NCBI GenBank assembly: GCA_964641945.1 | Contig: CAZXLQ010000044.1 | Span: 1 to 23,051 of the forward strand | DNA length: 23,051 nucleotides | Direction: 5' to 3' | From: JADIYM01 sp964641945 | GTDB lineage: Bacteria; Acidobacteriota; Blastocatellia; UBA7656; JADIYM01 | In this document: one piece after another, positions 13,049 through 20,241 of the stretch | Position numbering within the stretch: the stretch's first letter is position 1 | Layout: each line of letters begins with the position of its first letter | Made by a program: the position numbers and the translations under genes | Notes under the pieces: generated by a model | Told to the model about the DNA's origin: nothing | The model's database searches: none | Seen by the model: only the letters and a program-made list of their open reading frames with translations

Positions 13049-13817
13049 GCGCGCGGCGTTCTCCGACGGCCTGCGGGCCGCTGGCTTCCGCGTCGTCGAG
13101 GGCGCGAGCCCCGTCGGCGCCGCCGGGGACGTCCTCGTGATCTGGAACCGCTACGGCGGGATGCACGGGATCGCGACGCGTTTCGAGGCGGAGGGCGGGA
13201 CGGTCGTCGTCGCGGAGAACGGCTACCTCGGCGCGGGCGGGACGAGCCCGAAGTTCGACGTCCACCCGGGCGGGCCGAAGGGGCATCACTACTACGCGCT
13301 CGCGATCGGCGGGCACAACGGGCAGGGGAGCTGGCCAGACGGCGGGCCGGAGCGGTTCGCGGCGCTCGGCGTCGACGTCGCGCCGTGGCGCGCGGACGGC
13401 GGGCACGTCCTCGTCTGCCCGAACCGGCCCTTCGGCTACCCGGGCCGGGCGATGCCGGACGACTGGGCGGACCGGACGGCGGAGCGGCTTCGACGCGAGA
13501 CGAGCCGCGAGGTCCGGATCCGGCGGCATCCCGGGAACGATGCCCCGGCGCGCCCGCTCTCGGCCGACCTGGAGGGCGCGTGGGCCGTCGTGATCTGGAC
13601 GAGCGGGGCGGGCGTTCATGCGCTCCTCGCCGGCGTCCCGGTCTTCTGCGCGAGCGCCTGGTGGGTCTGCAAGGCGGCTACCTCGACCGGGCCGATCGAC
13701 GCGCCGACGCTCCCGGATCGCCTTCCGGCGCTCCGCCGGATGGCGTGGGCGCAGTGGCGGCTCGACGAGATCCAGAGCGGAGCGGCGTTTGCTAGTCTGC
13801 TACCCGCAGCCGGGTAA
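13005..13817 (+). CDS. Putative glycosyltransferase-like protein, tandem paralog A
   Basis: The protein clearly starts near PRAWNLIREAPWYRRAAFSDGLRAAGFRVVEG (given in parts), and TTG 13005 is the only usable start, giving 270 residues; no strong ribosome binding site is visible, consistent with coupling to the upstream gene. An N-terminal Rossmann-like half (DVLVIWNRYGG, residues 42-52) precedes a second half with VRIRRHPGNDAP (170-181) and AWAVVIWTSGAGVHALLAG (192-210). The last pattern, a buried strand ending in S-G followed by a helix and L-A-G-V-P-V-F, is typical of GT-B glycosyltransferases and CDP-glycerol/KpsC-type enzymes. The C-terminus AQWRLDEIQSGAAF is shared with the next gene, as is the SGAGVHALLAG block, so the two are paralogs. 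Acceptor and donor are unknown. Confidence 0.68.
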   Translation: MPRAWNLIREAPWYRRAAFSDGLRAAGFRVVEGASPVGAAGDVLVIWNRYGGMHGIATRFEAEGGTVVVAENGYLGAGGTSPKFDVHPGGPKGHHYYALAIGGHNGQGSWPDGGPERFAALGVDVAPWRADGGHVLVCPNRPFGYPGRAMPDDWADRTAERLRRETSREVRIRRHPGNDAPARPLSADLEGAWAVVIWTSGAGVHALLAGVPVFCASAWWVCKAATSTGPIDAPTLPDRLPALRRMAWAQWRLDEIQSGAAFASLLPAAG

Positions 13818-14511
13818 GGCTAGGTCCCGGGAGGTTCTGGAGGCGTTCGCCTCCGGCTGGGGCGGCGGGGACGGGGAGGCGTTCTACGGCGTCGTCGGGA
13901 TCGAGCGGCTTTTCCGCGACGCGCAGGGCGGGGACTGGTTCTACGGGGACAACGCGTTCTTCGACGTCTGCCGGGGGCGGTTCTTCCGGTTCGCGCGGCG
14001 GGCCTATCAGGTCGCCTCGCCGCAACCGCCGGACCTCGACCGCCTTCGGGCGCTCGGGCTCGCGATCCGCCAGTGGCGGGTCTACGGGGAGCACGTTCTC
14101 GTCATCGAGCAGTCCGCGCACTACCTCGACCTCGTCGGAGCTGGCCCCGGATGGCTGGAGCGGACGGTCGCGGAGATCCGGGCGGCGACAGATCGGCCGA
14201 TCAGGGTGAGGCGCTGGGATCGCGACAAGAGCGGGGCCGGCGCGACGCTGAAGACGGATCTCGCCCGGGCATGGGCGCTCGTGACGCACTCTAGCGCGGC
14301 GGCGAACGAGGCTATCCTTGCGGGGATCCCGGCGTTCGTGACCGGGCCTTGCGCTGCGACGCCGATGGCTTCGACGCGCATCGCTGAGATCGAAGAGCCT
14401 AGAATGCCGGACGGTCGGGAAGAGTGGGCCGCCGGGCTCGCGAACTCGCAGTGGACCTTGGAGGAGCTGCGCTCCGGCGCGGCGTGGAGGAGGCTCGTTG
14501 ATCGGCGGTAA
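13789..14511 (+). CDS. Putative glycosyltransferase-like protein, tandem paralog B
   Basis: TTG 13789, with GGAG six bases upstream, opens a 240-residue frame that overlaps paralog A by 29 bp. The N-terminal part is distinct (EVLEAFASGWGGGDGEAFYG, then FYGDNAFFDVCRGRFFRFARR, about residues 51-71). The C-terminal half mirrors paralog A: IRVRRWDRDK (138-147), DLARAWALVTHSSAAANEAI (157-176), LAGIPAFVTG and SQWTLEELRSGAAWRRL (220-236). This suggests duplication followed by divergence. The S-S-A-A-A-N-E-A-I-L-A-G-I-P pattern is of the donor-binding type seen in GT-B enzymes, UDP-GlcNAc 2-epimerases and capsule synthases. The Asn/Asp-rich N-terminus is unusual. Specific activity cannot be assigned. 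Confidence 0.66.
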   Translation: MLVCYPQPGKARSREVLEAFASGWGGGDGEAFYGVVGIERLFRDAQGGDWFYGDNAFFDVCRGRFFRFARRAYQVASPQPPDLDRLRALGLAIRQWRVYGEHVLVIEQSAHYLDLVGAGPGWLERTVAEIRAATDRPIRVRRWDRDKSGAGATLKTDLARAWALVTHSSAAANEAILAGIPAFVTGPCAATPMASTRIAEIEEPRMPDGREEWAAGLANSQWTLEELRSGAAWRRLVDRR

Positions 14512-15082
14512 AGGATGGATCGCGGTCCCGGGGATCCGGGAGAACGCGGACAGGACGCTGGAGGAGCAGCTCCTCGGGCTTGAGTTCGCGATCGCCGAGG
14601 CGGCCGGGAAGACGGTCCTCGACCTCGGTTGCGCGGAGGGCGTGATCGGGCGCGAGTTCGCCCGGGCCGGCGCGACGCGCGTCCTCGGTGTCGAGTCGCT
14701 GCCGGGGCACCTGGAGGTCGCGCGCCTCGCCTGCGCGGCCGAGACGCAGATGGAGTTCGCGCAAGCCTACCTTCAGGACTGGATCCCGGCGCACCCGGAC
14801 CCGGAGGTCTTCGACCTCGTCCTCGCGCTCGGGATCATCCACAAGGTCTACGACCCGGGCGAGGCGCTCCGCTTCGCGTGCCGGTCGTGCCGCGACCTGC
14901 TCCTCTTCCGCGCTCCGGCGCACGCGTGGGAGGGATGGGTTCAAGCGAAACACCGCGCCCCGGGGGCGCCGGCCCGCTTGCGGGTTCACGTCCCGACCGC
15001 GATGGAGGAGGAGGGCTTCGCGCTAGAGCGGAAGATCGCCGGAGCGCGCGGCGAGGCGGTCGAGTACTGGAGGCGGCGATGA
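14498..15082 (+). CDS. Class I SAM-dependent methyltransferase, 194 aa
   Basis: TTG 14498 lies 14 bp inside the preceding gene with GGAGGAGG just before it, a strong ribosome binding site. The 194-residue product has motif I VLDLGCAEGVIG (residues 40-51), the acidic ribose contact in VLGVESLPG (E66) and motif IV-like DLVLALGIIHKV (about 106-117), so the methyltransferase fold is complete. It probably methylates a sugar or a small surface component, as its neighbours are glycan genes, but protein or lipid substrates are equally possible by sequence. It belongs to the large Methyltransf_11/23-type group without a closer assignment. The next gene is coupled by ATGA at 15079. Confidence 0.8.
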   Translation: MIGGKGWIAVPGIRENADRTLEEQLLGLEFAIAEAAGKTVLDLGCAEGVIGREFARAGATRVLGVESLPGHLEVARLACAAETQMEFAQAYLQDWIPAHPDPEVFDLVLALGIIHKVYDPGEALRFACRSCRDLLLFRAPAHAWEGWVQAKHRAPGAPARLRVHVPTAMEEEGFALERKIAGARGEAVEYWRRR

Positions 15083-15165
15083 GGATGGCGGTCAATCTCC
15101 TCGCGCTCACCTTCGGTCTCGTCCTCGGCGGGACGCTCGTCTCGATCGCGGCGATGTATCTCTAG
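15079..15165 (+). CDS. Very small single-span membrane peptide, 28 aa
   Basis: ATG 15079 overlaps the methyltransferase stop as ATGA, with GGAGG just upstream (about 15069-15073). The 28-residue peptide is MRMAVNLLALTF... ending SIAAMYL, almost entirely hydrophobic with a glycine pair in the middle, hence one membrane helix. Its precise fit between two genes (2 bp before the next ATG) argues that it is real despite its size. It might anchor a neighbouring transferase to the membrane; that is speculation. Confidence 0.5.
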   Translation: MRMAVNLLALTFGLVLGGTLVSIAAMYL

Positions 15166-15167
15166 CG

Positions 15168-16073
15168 ATGGCCGCACTCGTCGCCTTCCTAGACCTCTCC
15201 GTCTGTCCGGTCTCCTACGACGCGGTCATCTTCATGGCGCAGGCGGAGATGGAGCGGCGGAAGGTCGGCGCGGAGCGGTTGCACGTCGCGCTCTTCGGAG
15301 ATCTCCGGAAGAAGCCGGCGCAATACGACGAGGCGGAGGCGGAGTGGCGTCTCTGGAACATCGTCGTCCCGGCGGCGCGCCTTTTCGGGGCGACGGTCTC
15401 GGTCGACGTCGGACGGCCGTGGCAGGAAGCGGCGCGCCACGATCGCGTCGATTGGAAGCACTGGCCGACGGACTGGGCGCGACAGACGCTTGGCGCACGC
15501 GTTCACCTCGTCGGCGGCTTGATCGACCGCGTCAAATCGGGCGATGCGATCGCGCGCCCGAGAGCGTCGGAGCACGCGCGGCGGAAGGTTGCGAAGTGGA
15601 TGACCGGCCCGGCCGTGACGCTCACGCTCCGCGAGGCGGACTACCTCGACGAGCGGAACTCAAACGACCTCGCGTGGCGGCACATCGCGCAAGCGATCGT
15701 CGATCGCGGCTTCAAGGTCTACCGGATCCGGGACACGACGCGGGCGCTGGAGCTAGGGCTCGGCTACGCGGAGCTGAACCTCGACCTCCGGATGGCGATG
15801 TACGAACGGGCGGCGTTCAACGTCGTCGCGAACTGCGGGCCGGCGTCGCTCTGCTGGCTCTCGGAGCGCCCCTACGTCATGGTCGGCGCCGGCGTCCCGG
15901 CGGAGGAGTGGAACGGCCTCTTCGTGAAGCAAGGGCTCCCGCTCGGGAAGTCCTGGCCGTGGGCGACAGAGCATCAGCGGATCGCATACGGGCGAGAGAC
16001 GCCGGAGTCGGTTCTCGCGGAGTTCGACCGATGGGCCGCAACTGTCGGATCTCACATAGCCACGACCGACTGA
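15168..16073 (+). CDS. Putative glycan-pathway protein of unnamed family, paralog 1
   Basis: ATG 15168 lies 2 bp after the preceding stop. The 301-residue protein opens with LVAFLDLSVCPVSYDAVIFM (residues 4-23), a hydrophobic strand followed by AQAEMERRKVGAERLHVALFGD (24-45 in part), a Rossmann-like beginning. The second half has VTLTLREADYLDERNSNDLAW (150-170, given as LREADYLDERNSN) and LDLRMAMYERAAFNVVANCG (205-223). The gene at 18365 carries the same second-half layout (LRRTQRAPGRNSN; RMALYAGARMNFFCSNGPG), so the two are distant paralogs. I associate this family with bacterial surface-polysaccharide gene sets, which fits a sugar-transfer role, but no member with a defined reaction comes to mind. 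Confidence 0.68.
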   Translation: MAALVAFLDLSVCPVSYDAVIFMAQAEMERRKVGAERLHVALFGDLRKKPAQYDEAEAEWRLWNIVVPAARLFGATVSVDVGRPWQEAARHDRVDWKHWPTDWARQTLGARVHLVGGLIDRVKSGDAIARPRASEHARRKVAKWMTGPAVTLTLREADYLDERNSNDLAWRHIAQAIVDRGFKVYRIRDTTRALELGLGYAELNLDLRMAMYERAAFNVVANCGPASLCWLSERPYVMVGAGVPAEEWNGLFVKQGLPLGKSWPWATEHQRIAYGRETPESVLAEFDRWAATVGSHIATTD

Positions 16074-16196
16074 ATTGCGTCGCCCGCGATTGCGAAGAGT
16101 GCGGCGAGCGCGAGGACGGGATGACGCGAACGAAGGGCGCGCGCTACTTCGTCGGCGATCGCTGGCGCTGCGCGCGTTGCCACTGGGAGGCGGCGG
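16031..16196 (+). other. Possible small zinc-ribbon reading frame between two genes
   Basis: In the +2 frame, ATG 16031 opens MGRNCRISHSHDRLNCVARD followed by a Cys-x-x-Cys pair (CEEC) and, about 25 residues on, a second pair (CARC) before HWEA. The pairs look like a zinc ribbon, and third-position GC is high here. Yet the frame overlaps the upstream gene's last 43 bp and runs on without a stop into the next gene, to about 16474. It may be a genuine small protein with a long overlapping tail, the remnant of a fusion, or a sign of a frameshift near 16197. I record the part before 16197 only. Confidence 0.25.
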
Positions 16197-16952
16197 TTGG
16201 GGATCGGCGACGAGGTGATGGTCAGCGGGATGGTTCGGGAGATCTACGCCCAGAACCAGCGCAAGGTGAAGGTCATCTACGAGAAGGGGCCGCGCTGGTT
16301 CCCGATCTGGGACGGGAACCCGAAGATCGCGCGCCCGGACGAGCGCGGGGATTTCATGAGCCTCTACCCGCGCTGCAATTACCTCCGCCCCTACTGCGAG
16401 GAGAAGACGGCCGAGCGATGGAGATGGAAGCCATACCGGCCGCCGCGAGGAGAGATCTTTCTCGTCAAGAATGAACGGGCGTTCAGTGAGCTTCATTCGG
16501 GCGCGATCGTCTTCGCGCATCGGCTCAAGCCGGGGGCGAGCCCGAACAAGAGATGGGCGCACGAGCGATGGGATCGCGTCTCGCACGCGCTCTCCGCGCT
16601 TGGGATCCGCATGATCGAGATGGGCGATGGGCCTCCAGCGGATCGTCTCGCCGGGGTCGAGTTCGTGCAGACGCGGATCAAGGAAGCGGCGGCCGTGATC
16701 TCCCGCGCGCGCCTCGTGATCTGCTCGGAAGGAGCGGCGCATCACATCGCGGCGGCGTTCGGCGTCCCGGCGATCGTGATCTTCGGCGGCTACATCTCGC
16801 CGGCGGTCACGGGCTACGAGGGGCAGGTCTCGATCTTCCGAGGGGACGACCTAGGGTGCGGGATGCGGGTCCCGTGCGCGCATTGCTACGCGGCGATGGA
16901 CTCGATCACGCCGGACGAGGTCATCGAGGCGGCGCGGAGGATCCTCTGCTGA
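16197..16952 (+). CDS. GT9-like heptosyltransferase-family protein
   Basis: TTG 16197 has GGGAGG six bases upstream (16185-16190), strongly supporting this start. The 251-residue product begins MGIGDEVMVSGMVREIY, the classic N-terminus of ADP-heptose:LPS heptosyltransferases (GT9, GT-B fold). Further landmarks are a central FAHRLKPGASPNKRWAHERW (about residues 106-125) and the donor-site block CSEGAAHHIAAAFGVPAIVI (176-195), followed by FGG. Cysteines at C221, C227 and C230 (GCGMR, CAHC) resemble the C-terminal cysteine region seen in several GT9 members. It is shorter than the usual 320-350 residues, so the first domain is compact. It probably transfers a heptose or similar sugar; the donor is inferred. 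Confidence 0.8.
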   Translation: MGIGDEVMVSGMVREIYAQNQRKVKVIYEKGPRWFPIWDGNPKIARPDERGDFMSLYPRCNYLRPYCEEKTAERWRWKPYRPPRGEIFLVKNERAFSELHSGAIVFAHRLKPGASPNKRWAHERWDRVSHALSALGIRMIEMGDGPPADRLAGVEFVQTRIKEAAAVISRARLVICSEGAAHHIAAAFGVPAIVIFGGYISPAVTGYEGQVSIFRGDDLGCGMRVPCAHCYAAMDSITPDEVIEAARRILC

Positions 16953-17182
16953 TCGACTGGTCGCGGCTCGTTCTCGACGTCGCGCTCGCGCTCTACTCGC
17001 GGAAGCGGATCGCGCGCGGCTACTGGCGGAACATGGCGGCGCACGCGGAGCTGGATGGCGTCCACGTCCCGATCGAGAGCGCGCGGTCGTGGGCGAACGG
17101 GCACGCGATGCCGAAGGCGGACGCGGCGCTCTGGCTTTACCTGAAGGCGGACGAGATCAACGTGGAGCGGCACGCGCGGTGA
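16949..17182 (+). CDS. Small HTH-like protein with rare CTG start, 77 aa
   Basis: A continuous coding frame with a clear domain begins right at the preceding stop. The first 27 codons hold no ATG, GTG or TTG, yet read as real protein (IDWSRLVLDVALALYSRKRIARG, given in part). CTG 16949 overlaps the upstream TGA as CTGA, and CTG 16946 is adjacent; GGAGG (16936-16940) lies 5-8 bases upstream. Initiation at CTG is therefore the best reading. An ATG at 17033 would remove half the domain. The C-terminal half, VPIESARSWANGHAMPKADAALWLYLK (about residues 44-70, given in part), resembles the recognition region of Cro/XRE-like helix-turn-helix proteins. It may be a small regulator or adaptor. The next gene starts as GTGA over its stop. 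Confidence 0.6.
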   Translation: MIDWSRLVLDVALALYSRKRIARGYWRNMAAHAELDGVHVPIESARSWANGHAMPKADAALWLYLKADEINVERHAR

Positions 17183-17781
17183 GCTACGAGGACTGCAACG
17201 CGGTCGGCGGCATGACGCGCTACAACTACGAGGCGGATCCGAAGCGGATCGCCTTTCAGGCGGCGCGCTACCTCGCGGTCGCGAAGATCCTCGAAGGCGA
17301 GGGGCGCGTCCTGGAGGTCGGCTGCGCGGACGGCTGGGGAGCGCGGATCGTCCGGCAGCACGTCGAGTTCCTCGACGCGGTGGACGTCGACGAGCGGGCG
17401 ATCCAGTTCGCGCGGGACAACGCATCGGACCGCTGGCCAATCCGGTTCATGGTCGGGGACGTCCTCTCTGCGGCGTTTCATGGCTACCACGCTGCCTACG
17501 CGCTCGACCTCTACGAGCACCTCGCGCCCGAGGCGGGGTTTCTGCGGAGGATGCGCGGGATCGCTCCGCTCGTCGTGATCGGGACGCCGTCGCTCGAATC
17601 GCAAGCCTACGCGTCGGAGATCTCGCGGCGCGAGCACGTCAACTGCCCAACGAAGGCGATGCTCCGCGATGCGATGCGCGAGTACTGGAAGCATGTCTTC
17701 GTCCTTGGGATGAACGACGCGACGCTCCATATGGGGCACGACGCGATGACGCACTATCTGATTGGAGTGGGAGCCGACTGA
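17179..17781 (+). CDS. Class I SAM-dependent methyltransferase, 200 aa
   Basis: GTG 17179 overlaps the preceding stop (GTGA), giving 200 residues. Motif I is RVLEVGCADGWGARIV (residues 43-58), with the ribose-binding acid in AVDVDERAI (D69 or D71) and motif IV-like AAYALDLYEHL (about 107-117), in which D-L-Y-E-H-L is typical of Methyltransf_11/23-type sugar or small-molecule methyltransferases. The opening GMTRYNYEADPKR is shared by methyltransferases found in bacterial O-antigen clusters. It is complete and lies between a small HTH protein and another methyltransferase-like gene. A sugar O- or N-methylation role is inferred from neighbours. Confidence 0.85.
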   Translation: MSYEDCNAVGGMTRYNYEADPKRIAFQAARYLAVAKILEGEGRVLEVGCADGWGARIVRQHVEFLDAVDVDERAIQFARDNASDRWPIRFMVGDVLSAAFHGYHAAYALDLYEHLAPEAGFLRRMRGIAPLVVIGTPSLESQAYASEISRREHVNCPTKAMLRDAMREYWKHVFVLGMNDATLHMGHDAMTHYLIGVGAD

Positions 17782-17783
17782 CC

Positions 17784-18368
17784 GTGGCGCTAGACCGTTA
17801 CTCGCTCGCGATGATCGAGCCGCGCGCGCAGGGCGCGTCCGTCCTCTGCCTCGGCTACCCGGAGCACCCGGCGGGCATCGAGACGATCGGATGGCTCCGG
17901 GCGATCGGCGCGCGGAACGTCGAGGTCGTAGACGTGATCGCGCATTTCGGCTGCGAGCGGATCGTCGACCTAAACGAACCGCAGCAGTGGCCGCCGATCT
18001 ACGATCTCGTGATCAATCCCGGGACGCTGGAGCACTGCTTCAACGTCGGCGTCGCTTGGGCGAACGCGTGGGCGGCGGTCTCCGGCGGAGGGTGGGCGGT
18101 TCACGTCTTCCCGGCGTCGATGCTCAATCACGGGTTCTGGAACGTCTCGCCGGTCGCGATCGAGGACTGGTGCTCGGCGAACGGCGGTAAGGTCGAGGCG
18201 ATGCGCTACGCGCTCAACGGGAGCGGCGAGGAGGTCCGCCCGAGCCGGCAGATCGGCGTGGCGACCGGGCGGCCGAGCCTGCCGCCGGAGACCGTCCTCT
18301 ACGCGCTCTGCCGGAAGGTCGAGGACAAGCCGACGACGTGGCCGGCGCAAGGGGTCTATCGGCGATGA
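17784..18368 (+). CDS. Degenerate methyltransferase-like protein, 194 aa
   Basis: GTG 17784 lies 2 bp after the preceding stop. The 194-residue product has a Rossmann-like layout resembling class I methyltransferases: VLCLGYPEHPAGI (residues 20-32) in place of motif I, VVDVIAHFG (48-56) in the ribose position, and YDLVINPGTLEHCFNVGVAW (73-92), where D-L-V-I-N-P-G-T-L-E-H matches motif IV and post-IV. The glycine loop is unusual (L-G-Y-P-E rather than E-x-G-x-G), so cofactor binding may be altered or absent. It may be an active enzyme of a divergent family or a structural partner of the methyltransferase directly upstream. No other assignment fits better. Confidence 0.68.
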   Translation: MALDRYSLAMIEPRAQGASVLCLGYPEHPAGIETIGWLRAIGARNVEVVDVIAHFGCERIVDLNEPQQWPPIYDLVINPGTLEHCFNVGVAWANAWAAVSGGGWAVHVFPASMLNHGFWNVSPVAIEDWCSANGGKVEAMRYALNGSGEEVRPSRQIGVATGRPSLPPETVLYALCRKVEDKPTTWPAQGVYRR

Positions 18369-19099
18369 GGGCGCTCTACGATCTCTCGCGCTACCTGACC
18401 TCGTTCAACTTCTACGAGTGGCTCGTTCAGGCGGAGGCGGACGGCGCGAAGGGCGTCGTCTTCGACGCGCGCCGGATCCGCGAGAACAAGTGGCCGATGG
18501 AGATCGCGACGCGGCGCTTCGAGTCGATCTGCCTGCCCGGCCCGGCGTTGATCGGGCTACAGGCCGAGATCGTGCGTCCCGGCGGCGTTCTGCCGGACGA
18601 CGTCCGGGACTACGGCGCGCCCGGCGGGGCGAGGCTCGTAGCGTTCTCGAAGTCGGGACGGAAGTTCCGGCGGCTCAGGACCGTCAAGCCGGCCGGGACG
18701 GAGGAGTACACGGTGACGCTCCGGCGAACGCAGCGCGCGCCGGGAAGGAACTCGAACGAACCCGTCTGGCGCGACTTCGCGCGCGAGATCGGCGCCCGCG
18801 TGATCCCGGACTACGAGGACGAGCCGCTCCACCTTCACGACCGGATGGCGCTCTACGCCGGAGCGCGAATGAACTTCTTCTGCTCGAACGGCCCGGGGAT
18901 CCTCTGCACGCTCTCGCCATACCCGTGCATGATGTTCAACACGCATCACGCGCGCGAGTCGCTCCTCGGGGACGGAATGGCGGAGTTCGAGCAATACCCG
19001 TGGATGCTTCCGAACCAGCGCGCGATCTGGGAGGAGGCGACACCGGAGAGCCTGCGGCGGCACTTCGACTACTGGCGCGAGACGGGCGGATGGCTCTGA
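18365..19099 (+). CDS. Putative glycan-pathway protein of unnamed family, paralog 2
   Basis: ATG 18365 overlaps the preceding stop as ATGA. The 244-residue protein opens with MRALYDLSRYLTSFNFYEWL (residues 1-20) and VVFDARRIRENKW, and its second half reads YTVTLRRTQRAPGRNSNEPVW (115-135, given as LRRTQRAPGRNSN) and HDRMALYAGARMNFFCSNGPG (158-178 in part). These correspond block by block to the gene at 15168, so the two proteins are distant paralogs of an unnamed family. The conserved R-N-S-N and the R-M-x-x-Y-x-x-x-x-x-N followed by N/S-C-G-P are likely active-site or fold landmarks. Function is unknown; the neighbours suggest sugar transfer. The radical SAM gene starts 10 bp inside its end. 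Confidence 0.66.
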   Translation: MRALYDLSRYLTSFNFYEWLVQAEADGAKGVVFDARRIRENKWPMEIATRRFESICLPGPALIGLQAEIVRPGGVLPDDVRDYGAPGGARLVAFSKSGRKFRRLRTVKPAGTEEYTVTLRRTQRAPGRNSNEPVWRDFAREIGARVIPDYEDEPLHLHDRMALYAGARMNFFCSNGPGILCTLSPYPCMMFNTHHARESLLGDGMAEFEQYPWMLPNQRAIWEEATPESLRRHFDYWRETGGWL

Positions 19100-20241
19100 C
19101 GCTACCGCGCCCCGAGCCGGCGGCCGGGATGGCGGCCTACCGCGCCGAACTCGACGCGCGACTCCGCGAGCATCCGGACTGCGCCGAGAACTGGCAGCTC
19201 TACCTCCGGGCGAATCACGGCGCGGCGCGGGTCGACTACCTCCCGGTCAAGCTCGACGTCGAGAACGTCTCGCGCTGCAACTTCGCCTGTACGATGTGCG
19301 CGGTCTCGACCTGGAAGAAGCGGCAGCGGGCGGCGGACATGAGCCTCTCCGCGTTCAAGGCGTTGATCAACGAGCAGCGCGGCCTCGTCGAGATCAAGCT
19401 GAACGGCATCGGCGAGCCGCTGATGCAGGGCGACGACTGGTTCACGATGATCCGCTACGCGCGGGAGCGGCGGATCTGGGTGCGCGTGACGACGAACGCG
19501 TCGCTTCTCCACCTCCGGGGGAACTACCGGAAGCTGATCGACTCCGGCGTGAACGAGATCGACATCTCGGTCGACGGCGCGGACCGCGAGACGTTCGAGA
19601 AGATCCGCGTCGGCTCGGACTTCGATCGGGTCGTTCGGAACTGCGGGCTGCTCAACGAATACGCTGCCTCGCGCGGGCGGCCGAGCGCGAAGATGTGGAC
19701 GCTCGTCCAGAAGGCGAACTGCGACTTCCTGCCGCAGCACGTCTGGCTCGCCGCCGAGATGGGCTTCCGGCACCTCGTCTTCTCGCTCCAGCTCCACGGT
19801 TGGGGGGATGCCGCGCTGGAGGCGCGGAATGTCGGCGAGGCGGTCGGGCTCCCGAAATCGGAGGCGGCGCTCCTGATCGCGCTCGGCGCGCGCAAGGGCG
19901 TGCGCGTCGCATTCTGGGACGTCGCCGAGAAGTTCGAGGCGGTCGACGGGAAGCGTTGCCCGTGGCCGTTCTCCCGCGCGGTCGTGACCTCCGACCTCCG
20001 GACCGTTCCATGCTGCATGATCGGGAACCCGGACGCGTTCGAGATCGGGCGCGGCCGGATGTTCGCGGAGAACTGGGCCGGGGAGGAGTTCGCCGCCTTC
20101 CGTCAGGCGCACCTAGACGGCGACGTCCCGGCGGTCTGCCGGGCGTGCTACCGGGCACCGCCCGCCGGAGTCGAACCGACGCTTGGGCGTCCGCCGACAC
20201 CAGGGCCGGCGGGCGGTGCTCCTACGGGGGAGACGGAATGA
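19090..20241 (+). CDS. Radical SAM protein with SPASM-like C-terminus
   Basis: ATG 19090 gives 383 residues. The radical SAM cluster motif is CNFACTMC (C63, C67, C70), which holds a 4Fe-4S cluster and uses S-adenosylmethionine to generate a radical. LNGIGEPL (105-112) is the family's GGEP-like motif. Later come VTTNASLL, EIDISVDGADRETF (156-169) and a C-terminal cysteine set C290, C308, C309, C350 and C353, the pattern of a SPASM domain binding auxiliary Fe-S clusters. SPASM enzymes include peptide-modifying maturases and sugar or aminoglycoside-type enzymes, so the substrate here is open. In this operon a sugar or glycan-linked substrate is the likeliest inference. It is followed by a Pro/Gly-rich tail and a coupled small gene. 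Confidence 0.88.
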   Translation: MALTLPRPEPAAGMAAYRAELDARLREHPDCAENWQLYLRANHGAARVDYLPVKLDVENVSRCNFACTMCAVSTWKKRQRAADMSLSAFKALINEQRGLVEIKLNGIGEPLMQGDDWFTMIRYARERRIWVRVTTNASLLHLRGNYRKLIDSGVNEIDISVDGADRETFEKIRVGSDFDRVVRNCGLLNEYAASRGRPSAKMWTLVQKANCDFLPQHVWLAAEMGFRHLVFSLQLHGWGDAALEARNVGEAVGLPKSEAALLIALGARKGVRVAFWDVAEKFEAVDGKRCPWPFSRAVVTSDLRTVPCCMIGNPDAFEIGRGRMFAENWAGEEFAAFRQAHLDGDVPAVCRACYRAPPAGVEPTLGRPPTPGPAGGAPTGETE

